Below, piece after piece: positions 5,986 to 10,989 of a stretch of DNA of 10,989 nucleotides (positions are counted from its first letter, which is position 1; the number at the start of each line of letters is the position of its first letter). The position numbers and the translations under genes were made by a program. This stretch comes from Planctomycetota bacterium (GTDB lineage Bacteria > Planctomycetota > Phycisphaerae > FEN-1346): positions 1 through 10,989 of the forward strand of contig JAPLML010000132.1 in assembly GCA_026387055.1 (NCBI GenBank), in the 5' to 3' direction. The notes below the pieces were generated by a model. It made no database searches and was not told the origin of the DNA. It saw nothing but the letters and a program-made list of their open reading frames with translations.

Positions 5986-7110
5986 GTGGCCAAAGCGATG
6001 AACAAGACGGAACGCCGGCTGCGCGAGCTTGTGCGGCGGCACGGCTCGCCGCTGTTCGCCATCAGCCGGACCTCCCTGCGCGCCCAGTATGAGCGGTTTC
6101 GCAAGGCCCTGCCGCGCGTCGAGCCCTATTACGCCGTCAAGGCCAACGCGAACCCCGGCGTCCTGAAGACGCTCGCGGCCGGCGGGGCGAGTTTCGACGT
6201 CGCCTCGATCGCCGAGATCGACGCGGTGCTGGCGGCCGGGGCGGCGCCGGCGAAGATCATCTTCGCCAACACGATCAAGCCCGCGAAGGCCATCGCCGCG
6301 GCCGCGGGACGCGGGATCGACCTCCTGACCTTCGACAGCGAATATGAGCTCGACAAGATCGCCGAGCGGGCCCCCGGCGCCCGGGTCATCGTCCGCATCA
6401 AAGTCCCGAACGTCGGCTCGATCGTGGAGCTGTCGCTGAAGTTCGGCGTGGACCCGGCCGACGCCATCGGCCTCCTGATCAAGGCCCACAAGCTGGGCCT
6501 TCGGCCGGCGGGCGTGAGCTTCCACGTCGGGAGCCAGTGCACGCGGCCCGAGAACTACATCGACGCGCTGGAGATGACCTCCATCATCGTCCGCGACGCG
6601 CGCCTCAAGCAGGTGCCGCTGGAGATCGTGGACATCGGCGGGGGGTTCCCGATCCGCCACCTCGACGGCGAGGAGGATCCGTTCGACGCCTGCGCGTCGG
6701 TCATCGCGCGGGAGGTCGACCGGCTCTTCGACTCCAGCGTGCGCCTGATCGCCGAGCCGGGGCGGTTCATCGTCGGCCCGGCGTGCACGCTCGTCATGCG
6801 GGTCATCGGGAAGGCCATCCGCGAGAACAAGCACTGGTATTACCTCGACGACGGCGTGTACGGGGCACTGTCGGGCCTGGTGTTCGACCACGCGAAGTAC
6901 CAGTTCAAGGTGACCCGCAACGGTCACACGCAGCTTTCGACGCTGGCGGGGCCGACGTGCGATTCACTCGACATCATCGCCCGCGGCGAGGAGCTCCCCG
7001 AGATGGAGCTCGGCGACATGGTGTACGTCCAGAACATCGGCGCGTACAGCCTTGCGAGCGCAACGGCGTTCAACGGGATACCCTTTGCCAAGGCGGTCAT
7101 GGTCCCTTAA
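5986..7110 (+). CDS. Fold-III PLP decarboxylase, ornithine/lysine decarboxylase-like
   Basis: The alanine-racemase-fold decarboxylases turn ornithine into putrescine (or lysine into cadaverine) as homodimers. The 374-aa product has the expected length and motifs: the PLP lysine in YYAVKANANP (Lys52), SFHVGSQ with His180 stacking on PLP, DIGGGFP (216-222), the phosphate-binding AEPGRF (256-261), YLDDGVYGAL (286-295), and GPTCDSLD whose Cys325 and Asp326 are the catalytic Cys and substrate-binding Asp of ODC-type enzymes. I chose GTG 5986 because AGAGGA lies 10 nt upstream; ATG 5998 is the alternative, and the frame to 5839 overlaps the divergent gene and promoter. The next gene on the strand is DHS-like, which points to polyamine synthesis. 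Ornithine is more likely than lysine by family, but a dual-specificity enzyme cannot be excluded. Confidence 0.88.
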   Translation: MAKAMNKTERRLRELVRRHGSPLFAISRTSLRAQYERFRKALPRVEPYYAVKANANPGVLKTLAAGGASFDVASIAEIDAVLAAGAAPAKIIFANTIKPAKAIAAAAGRGIDLLTFDSEYELDKIAERAPGARVIVRIKVPNVGSIVELSLKFGVDPADAIGLLIKAHKLGLRPAGVSFHVGSQCTRPENYIDALEMTSIIVRDARLKQVPLEIVDIGGGFPIRHLDGEEDPFDACASVIAREVDRLFDSSVRLIAEPGRFIVGPACTLVMRVIGKAIRENKHWYYLDDGVYGALSGLVFDHAKYQFKVTRNGHTQLSTLAGPTCDSLDIIARGEELPEMELGDMVYVQNIGAYSLASATAFNGIPFAKAVMVP

Positions 7111-7115
7111 GGGAC
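7102..7115. repeat. 14-bp perfect palindrome spanning the decarboxylase stop codon
   Basis: GTCCCTTAAGGGAC is a perfect palindrome centred on TTAA and includes the TAA stop. It ends where the terminal inverted repeat of the following element begins. It is too short, and lacks a loop and U-tract, to be a convincing terminator. It may be a target-like sequence for the element or chance. Confidence 0.45.
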
Positions 7116-7118
7116 AAG

Positions 7119-7354
7119 TGTCTAATACTACAACGCCACTTTGCGCGGCGGGTCAGGGCACTTGTTTAGCGTGGGTGGCACGGTCACGCGCCGTTGCGTG
7201 ACCGTGCTTGCTCCCCCACGTGACCATGCACGGCCACGCAACAGCGCCCGCCGCGGCGGGCAGGCTGTGGCCGTGCCACCCGGCAATCGGGATGACGCCA
7301 AATACGTACGGGTCGGGAGACCCGCCGCGCGAAGTGGCGTTGTCGTATTAGACA
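7119..7354. mobile_element. MITE-like element with 36-bp terminal inverted repeats, no transposase
   Basis: The ends at 7119-7154 and 7319-7354 are inverted copies identical at 34 of 36 positions. In order they carry TGTCTAATAC, one variable base, ACAACGCCACTT, one variable base, then GCGCGGCGGGTC. CAA just outside each end extends the symmetry to about 40 bp. The interior is built of further palindromes: a perfect 12-bp stem GCACGGTCACGC (7178-7189) with 7196-7207 and a 6-nt loop, and nested stems GCACGGCCAC/GTGGCCGTGC around GCCCGCC/GGCGGGC (about 7229-7277). An outer pair GGGTGGCACGG (7173-7183) with 7271-7281 encloses them. No convincing coding sequence is present. I see no clear target-site duplication. 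It fills the 296-bp gap between the decarboxylase and the DHS-like gene. Confidence 0.75.
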
Positions 7355-7406
7355 TTTGCGCGGCGCCTGCAAGCGCGCCATACGCTCCAGAAAGAGGAAT
7401 GAACCG

Positions 7407-8570
7407 ATGAAGAGAACCCACCGCGTCCGCAAGGACCTCACCGAGCTCCCCGACTGGCTGCGCCAGAAGTCGTGCCCGCACAAGGGCATGTACCTGTCGG
7501 GGAAGCGCATCCTGCCGAAGGGCATCACGGGCAAGGAATCGCTCTCGGCCATGATGAACGAGACGTTCCTTGCCTACAACGCCGCCCGCCTGCGCGAGGG
7601 ATGCCTCCTCTACACCGAGAAGATGCTCGAGGCCGACGTGACGGTCGGCATGAGCCTGGCCGGGGCGCTGACGCCTGCGGGCCTGGGGTGCTCGTGCGTC
7701 GTCCCGCTCATCAAGGCGGGGTTCGTGGACTGGATCGTGGCCACCGGCGCGAACCTGTACCACGACCTCCACTTCGCCTTCAACCTGCCGCTGCACGTCG
7801 GCAGCCACCTGGTGGACGACGCCGACCTGAGGAAGAACGACGTGGTCCGCATCTACGACGTCCTCCTGGGCTACACCGACTGCCTGATGGCCACCGACGA
7901 GATCCTGCGCGGCATCCTGGTGCAGCCGGAGTTCCAGAAGGAGATGGGCACGGCGGAGCTCCACCACCACCTCGGCAAGTACGCCGCCGAGTGGGAGAAG
8001 AAGAGCGGCCTGAAGGACGTCTCGGTCCTGGCGGCGGCGTACCGCGCCGGCGTGCCGGTGTACACGTCCAGCCCCGGCGACTCGACCATCGGCATGAACG
8101 TGGCCGGCGTCGAGCTTCGCGGCAACAAGCTGCGCATCAACCCATCCATTGATGTTAACGAGACAACCAGTTACGTCCTGGCGGCCAAGCGGTCCGGCGG
8201 CAAGAGCGCCGTCTGCCTCATGGGCGGCGGCAGCCCGAAGAACTTCATGCTCCAGACCGAGCCGCAGATCCAGGAAGTCCTCAGGATCAAGGAGGTTGGG
8301 CAGGACTACTTCTTCCAGGTGACCGACGCGCGGCCGGACACCGGCGGCCTCTCCGGCGCCACGCCGCACGAGGCCGTGAGCTGGGGCAAGGTCGACCCGC
8401 ACCGCCTGCCCGACGCCGTGGTCTGCTACACCGACACCACGCTCGCGCTGCCCATCCTCACGCACTACGCGCTGGCGAACCATGCGAAGCGCAAGCTGAA
8501 GCGCCTCTTCGACCGCCGCGCGGAGTTCATGGAAGCCCTGGTGAGGGAGTATTTCGCGCACAACAAGTGA
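7407..8570 (+). CDS. Deoxyhypusine-synthase-like enzyme (bacterial DHS family, probable polyamine role)
   Basis: DHS enzymes use NAD to oxidise spermidine and move the aminobutyl group to an acceptor lysine. Eukaryotes use it on eIF5A; bacteria lack eIF5A, and related enzymes can make homospermidine. This 387-aa protein keeps the core: GALTPAG (87-93), TGANLYHDLH (113-122), TSSPGDSTIG (220-229), GGGSPKN (273-279) and EAVSWGK with Lys328 equivalent to the catalytic Lys329 of human DHS, plus Glu322 and Trp326. Two polyamine-contact residues of human DHS appear changed: His288 is Asn279 (KNF instead of KHH) and Asp316 aligns with Leu315. That suggests a different amine substrate, as in the divergent bacterial clade. 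ATG 7407 has AAAGAGGA (7391-7398) 8 nt upstream. The preceding ornithine-decarboxylase-like gene would supply putrescine. Confidence 0.88.
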   Translation: MKRTHRVRKDLTELPDWLRQKSCPHKGMYLSGKRILPKGITGKESLSAMMNETFLAYNAARLREGCLLYTEKMLEADVTVGMSLAGALTPAGLGCSCVVPLIKAGFVDWIVATGANLYHDLHFAFNLPLHVGSHLVDDADLRKNDVVRIYDVLLGYTDCLMATDEILRGILVQPEFQKEMGTAELHHHLGKYAAEWEKKSGLKDVSVLAAAYRAGVPVYTSSPGDSTIGMNVAGVELRGNKLRINPSIDVNETTSYVLAAKRSGGKSAVCLMGGGSPKNFMLQTEPQIQEVLRIKEVGQDYFFQVTDARPDTGGLSGATPHEAVSWGKVDPHRLPDAVVCYTDTTLALPILTHYALANHAKRKLKRLFDRRAEFMEALVREYFAHNK

Positions 8571-8591
8571 CGCAGTGACTGAGTGACAAAG
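8568..8591 (+). repeat. 8-bp tandem array (TGACNNAG, three units) starting at the DHS-like stop codon
   Basis: TGACGCAG, TGACTGAG and TGACAAAG follow one another without gaps, and the first TGA is the stop codon of the DHS-like gene. The period and consensus match the minus-strand array at 4806-4853, including the position at the stop and the sense orientation. Confidence 0.65.
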
Positions 8592-8659
8592 GCCTGTGGT
8601 GTGCGCCGCAAGACCTGGATGATCTGTCGTGAGGAGAGGGACGGCAGTCTAGTCATGGC

Positions 8660-8899
8660 TCAAACGGCCACTTCCATGGGTGTCGTGTAGCGCTCTTTCA
8701 TCTCCAGCGACGGACGGATGTCATCGAGAAGGCCGAGTTGGCGGGCGTTCGAAAGCCAGAGTTCCACGGCCTCCTGAAGCGCCTGGCGTGCCGCCGTCGG
8801 CGTCTTGCCGTAGGATGCGACGCCGATCTCCGGACACCGGGACACGTAGCGCTTTCCCTCGCGCCAGATGACGGCCGTAAGGTGCAAGGTCTTCGGCAT
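8660..8899 (-). CDS. HicB-like antitoxin-family protein
   Basis: The 79-aa product matches the small HicB/UPF0150-type fold: an N-terminal strand with WREGKRYVSRCPEIGVASYG (13-31 region) followed by KTPTAARQALQEAVELWL, the typical helix. HicB proteins neutralise the HicA mRNA interferase and often repress their own operon. No HicA-like frame is present on either side, and the C-terminal tail (about 25 residues) is too short for a full DNA-binding domain, so this may be an orphan or a partner of the adjacent HEPN/MNT genes. The start is well supported: AGGGAGG lies 5 nt before the ATG at 8899. It begins 34 bp after the HepT-like stop on the same strand. Confidence 0.8.
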   Translation of the reverse strand: MPKTLHLTAVIWREGKRYVSRCPEIGVASYGKTPTAARQALQEAVELWLSNARQLGLLDDIRPSLEMKERYTTPMEVAV

Positions 8900-8933
8900 G
8901 GCGACCTCCCTCTGATCTCATCCTACCACGCGG

Positions 8934-9272
8934 TCAGGAAGACTCAAGCACACGCTGCAACTGGAGGACAAGAGGCGGCAGATCGTCGATTACCGTATCC
9001 CATACCCGGTCAAGGTCGATGTCGAAGTACGCGTGGATAAGCCGGTTCCTCATGGCTACGATGTCCGCCCAGGGCAACGAGGGATGCTCGGCCCGCGTAG
9101 CGATGCTCACCTTGCTGGCGGCTTCGCCGATGATCTCAATGCACTTCACCAAGGCCAACGCCAGCTTGCGGTCTGTCTCGAGGTCTCTACGCCTTTGACC
9201 CTGGGCCAGTGCCACGGCCTCGCGGGCCGCGTCCAGCATGTGGCGCAGGCGCACCTCATCAGTCTTCTGCAT
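8934..9272 (-). CDS. hepT: HepT-like HEPN ribonuclease toxin (DUF86)
   Basis: HepT toxins are all-helical HEPN RNases that cut RNA and are silenced when the paired nucleotidyltransferase adds AMP to the motif tyrosine. The 112-aa length is normal. The diagnostic RX4HXY motif is Arg75-NRLI-His80-Ala-Tyr82, preceded by the family helix IEIIGEAASKVS (46-57) and SLPWADIVAM. The ATG at 9272 overlaps the end of the nucleotidyltransferase gene by 14 nt in another frame, so translational coupling is likely and explains the lack of its own strong ribosome site. All motif residues are present, so the toxin looks active rather than degraded. Confidence 0.9.
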   Translation of the reverse strand: MQKTDEVRLRHMLDAAREAVALAQGQRRRDLETDRKLALALVKCIEIIGEAASKVSIATRAEHPSLPWADIVAMRNRLIHAYFDIDLDRVWDTVIDDLPPLVLQLQRVLESS

Positions 9273-9561
9273 ACAGGACCTCGGCCTTGGCGAGCACTTC
9301 GTCGCGAAAATAGCGGCTCAGGTCGGCGGCGGTGCGGATATCGACTTTGCGGCCGATAACGCCCGACAACTCCCGCTCCATCCCCGCCAAGCGGATCAGC
9401 CCCACGACGCGGCCCGGCTGAAATTCCACCAGCACGTCCACGTCGCTGTCCGGCCGGAAGTCTGGGCGAAGAACAGACCCGAAGAGGGAAAGCCTGCGAA
9501 TGTGGCGGCGGCGACAGAATTCCGCCACCTTCTCGCGTTCGACGGCAATCATGGGCGCCAT
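9259..9561 (-). CDS. mntA: MntA-like minimal nucleotidyltransferase antitoxin
   Basis: MntA-type proteins are one-domain polymerase-beta-fold nucleotidyltransferases that AMPylate HepT. The 100-aa product has the exact GSX10DXD motif (Gly28-Ser29, Asp40, Asp42) and a third acidic residue in KVDIRT (Asp74), so the metal site is complete. The ATG at 9561 has AGGAGG 7 nt upstream, the best ribosome site in this cassette. A longer frame reaching past 10400 on this strand is antisense to the reductase and rejected. Order is antitoxin then toxin, with overlap, followed by the HicB-like gene. Confidence 0.9.
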   Translation of the reverse strand: MAPMIAVEREKVAEFCRRRHIRRLSLFGSVLRPDFRPDSDVDVLVEFQPGRVVGLIRLAGMERELSGVIGRKVDIRTAADLSRYFRDEVLAKAEVLYAED

Positions 9562-9692
9562 GGCCGCACCTCCTATCGAAATACTACCACCATCCGGCCA
9601 AAGAGCAAGCAACAACCACTTTTCGCTTTTCGGAAGGACGGCGCCGCAGTATATTCGCCTGTGGGCGACGCTCATCCGCCAGTCACGCTCTT

Positions 9693-9720
9693 GCGCGGCG
9701 GGTCGGGAGACCCGCCGCGC
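9693..9720. repeat. Compact hairpin identical to the joined inner ends of the MITE-like element
   Basis: Perfect 12-bp arms (GCGCGGCGGGTC and its complement, 9693-9704 and 9709-9720) flank a GGGA loop. The left arm with its preceding TT matches the inner left terminal repeat of the 7119-7354 element (7141-7154). The GGGA loop and right arm match 7315-7330. It looks like an internally deleted derivative or minimal core. It lies 33 bp before the aldo/keto reductase ATG, so the mRNA leader may carry it. A possible -10, TATATT, is at 9650-9655. Confidence 0.75.
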
Positions 9721-9753
9721 GGTACTGGGAGGTAGTCTGAGGGAGGCAAGGCC

Positions 9754-10662
9754 ATGAAGATGGATCGCAGGCAGTTCCTGGCTTCGGCGGTGGCGGGCGC
9801 GAGTGCCGCACTTCTCGGGTGTGGGGGCGCGGGAGCCAGGCAGGCCGCGGCGGCGCCGGTGAATCCCTATGGGCTCGTGCCCCTGGGGAAGACCGGAATC
9901 AAGGTCTCGCGCATCGGGTTCGGCACGGGGATGCGCGGCGGGGGGCGGGAGTCGAACCAGACCCGCCTCGGGCGGGAGCCATTCGAGGGGCTCCTCAAGG
10001 AGGCCTACGCGCGCGGCGTCCGCCTCTTCGACATGGCCGACATGTACGGCACCCACGAGTACGTCGCCCGCGCCCTCAAGGGCCTGCCGCGCGACCAGTT
10101 TGTCCTCACGACGAAGATGTGGGTGCACCGCGGCGGCATCCCGGAGGCCGAGCGGCCCGACGCCAACATCCTGGTCGACCGTTTCCGGAAGGAGCTTCAG
10201 ACCGACTATATCGACCTCGTGCTCCTTCACTGCATGATGTCGCCGAAGTGGCCGGAGGACCAGAAGCGGCAGATGGACATCCTTGAGGACCTGAAGGCGA
10301 AGAAGATCATCCGGGCCCACGGCATCTCGTGTCACTCGTTCGGCACGCTCGAGGCGGCCGTCGCCACGCCGTGGGTCGACTCGGTCCACGTGCGGATCAA
10401 CGCGTACGGTGAGAAGATGGACGGGCCGTGCGAGAAGGTCGCGCCGGTGGTCGCGCAACTGCACAAGGCGGGCAAGGGCGTCATCGGCATGAAGCTCATC
10501 GGCGAGGGGGCGTTCCGCGCGAGCGACGAGAAACGCAACGCCTCGGTCCGCTACGTCCTCGGCCTCGGTACCGTGGACACGATGGTCGTGGGGTTCGAGA
10601 AGATCGCGGAGGTCGATGACTTTGCCGCGAGGGTGACAAGCGCGATGCAGGCCAAGGCTTGA
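9754..10662 (+). CDS. Tat-exported aldo/keto reductase, probable lipoprotein
   Basis: Aldo/keto reductases move hydride from NAD(P)H in a (beta/alpha)8 barrel. The catalytic tetrad is readable: Asp93 in LFDMADMYG, Tyr98, Lys121 in TTKMW and His159 in LLHCMM. The core starts at PLGKTGIKVSRIGFGTG (43-59). The N-terminus is a twin-arginine leader, MDRRQFLASAVAG, ending in the lipobox-like LLGC (Cys23), so the enzyme is expected to be exported folded and perhaps lipid-anchored, which implies a cofactor loaded before export. The 302-aa length is slightly short of the usual AKR, with a shortened C-terminus. ATG 9754 has GGGAGG 7 nt upstream. The substrate is unknown. The next gene may be a carbohydrate-active enzyme, which hints at sugar oxidoreduction. 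Confidence 0.88.
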   Translation: MKMDRRQFLASAVAGASAALLGCGGAGARQAAAAPVNPYGLVPLGKTGIKVSRIGFGTGMRGGGRESNQTRLGREPFEGLLKEAYARGVRLFDMADMYGTHEYVARALKGLPRDQFVLTTKMWVHRGGIPEAERPDANILVDRFRKELQTDYIDLVLLHCMMSPKWPEDQKRQMDILEDLKAKKIIRAHGISCHSFGTLEAAVATPWVDSVHVRINAYGEKMDGPCEKVAPVVAQLHKAGKGVIGMKLIGEGAFRASDEKRNASVRYVLGLGTVDTMVVGFEKIAEVDDFAARVTSAMQAKA

Positions 10663-10683
10663 ACGTCATCTTGCGCCGCCGCC

Positions 10684-10772
10684 AATGACGAATGACGAAC
10701 TATTGTTTCACCATTGCTGCGTCATTGCCGTTTCGTCATTCATTCGTCATTCGGATTTCGGAATTCGTCATT
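10684..10772. repeat. AATGACGAA repeats in both orientations downstream of the reductase
   Basis: The 9-mer AATGACGAA occurs twice in overlap (10684-10692, 10691-10699) and its complement TTCGTCATT three times (10732-10740, 10743-10751, 10764-10772), with a partial GTCATT at 10721-10726. The two groups can pair into an imperfect hairpin with a loop of about 32 nt. The TGACGAA core resembles the 8-bp array units elsewhere in the window. No terminator U-tract is seen. Confidence 0.65.
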
Positions 10773-10831
10773 CTTCGGTCGCCAAGGTTCGGCCCATCAA
10801 CCTCCTTTGATTCCTAGAAAGGACCCCGGCA

Positions 10832-10989
10832 ATGACGAAGCCCTTCAGCCTCCCCTTCCGCCAGATCCACCTCGACTTTCACACCGGTCCGGCGGTGCCC
10901 GACGTGGGCCGCGACTTCGACGCCCGCGAGTTCGCCCGCACGATGAAGCGGGCCGGCGTCACCAGCGTCACCGTCTTCGCCAAGTGCCA
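10832..10989 (+). CDS. N-terminus of a glycoside-hydrolase-type protein (runs off the right edge)
   Basis: Only 52 codons are visible. The start LPFRQIHLDFHTGPAVPDVG, then DFDAREFARTMKRAGVTSVTVFAK, matches my memory of a protein group common in Planctomycetota and soil bacteria that is annotated as alpha-amylase-like or with a beta-galactosidase trimerisation domain. In that group this segment is the first beta/alpha unit of a TIM barrel. AAAGGA lies 8 nt before the ATG. No signal peptide is visible at this start. It follows the reductase by 169 bp on the same strand. Confidence 0.6.
   Translation, partial: MTKPFSLPFRQIHLDFHTGPAVPDVGRDFDAREFARTMKRAGVTSVTVFAKC

Noticed and set aside
5850..6104. 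N-terminal extension of the methyltransferase
   Set aside because: It overlaps the decarboxylase start and both promoter candidates; ATG 5849 has a strong ribosome site and starts the domain properly.
7119..7354. Rho-independent terminator or riboswitch in front of the DHS-like gene
   Set aside because: Stable stems exist but there is no U-tract, and the long matching ends fit a mobile-element derivative better; a regulatory effect remains possible.
7128..8561. 477-aa minus-strand frame across the MITE-like element and the DHS-like gene
   Set aside because: Its translation is Val/His/Asp-rich and it lies opposite all DHS motifs; part of it runs through inverted repeats.
8571..8659. hicA gene expected next to the HicB-like gene
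   Set aside because: The space is under 90 bp and contains no HicA-like frame; the 34-bp gap on the other side is also too small.
9562..10464. N-terminal extension of the MntA frame into the reductase region
   Set aside because: The MNT fold is complete from 9561, which has an AGGAGG ribosome site; the extension is antisense to the reductase.

Overview
The window reads as a piece of a GC-rich bacterial chromosome, most likely an uncultured Planctomycetota or a related PVC-type lineage. That placement is an inference from three things: high GC with strong third-position GC in every gene, an exported Tat-lipoprotein aldo/keto reductase and a secreted alpha/beta hydrolase of kinds common in such genomes, and many palindromic intergenic repeats. 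No rRNA or tRNA is present to confirm it.

Layout from left to right. Positions 1-735 (minus) hold the N-terminal two thirds of an anhydro-N-acetylmuramic acid kinase (AnmK). It is divergent from hisF (879-1643, plus), with a promoter candidate between them. A short signal-peptide-like reading frame (1684-1905) runs into an 83-bp palindromic repeat that abuts the 3' end of a PurF-like phosphoribosyltransferase (1918-3321, minus). The PurF-like protein keeps the PRPP loop and a plausible [4Fe-4S] cysteine set but has lost the glutaminase nucleophile. A secreted alpha/beta hydrolase follows (3496-4797, plus); a second copy of the palindromic repeat sits in frame in its leader. A SAM-dependent O-methyltransferase (4851-5849, minus) is divergent from an ornithine-decarboxylase-like PLP enzyme (5986-7110, plus). 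The region between them carries two good promoter candidates and an 8-bp inverted repeat that could be an operator. Downstream of the decarboxylase comes a deoxyhypusine-synthase-like enzyme (7407-8570, plus), and the two form a likely polyamine module. A 236-bp element with 36-bp terminal inverted repeats lies between them.

The second part holds a minus-strand cassette of toxin-antitoxin type: an MntA-like nucleotidyltransferase (9259-9561), a HepT-like HEPN RNase (8934-9272) and a HicB-like protein (8660-8899). It is followed by a Tat-exported aldo/keto reductase (9754-10662, plus) and the first 52 codons of a likely glycoside-hydrolase-type protein (10832 to the edge).

Most genes are unlinked metabolic units on alternating strands rather than one large operon. 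The parts most worth a second look are the glutaminase-dead PurF paralogue, the decarboxylase plus DHS-like pair with altered polyamine-site residues, the palindromic/MITE-like repeats and their compact derivative, and the 8-bp-period TGAC arrays that begin exactly at two stop codons.
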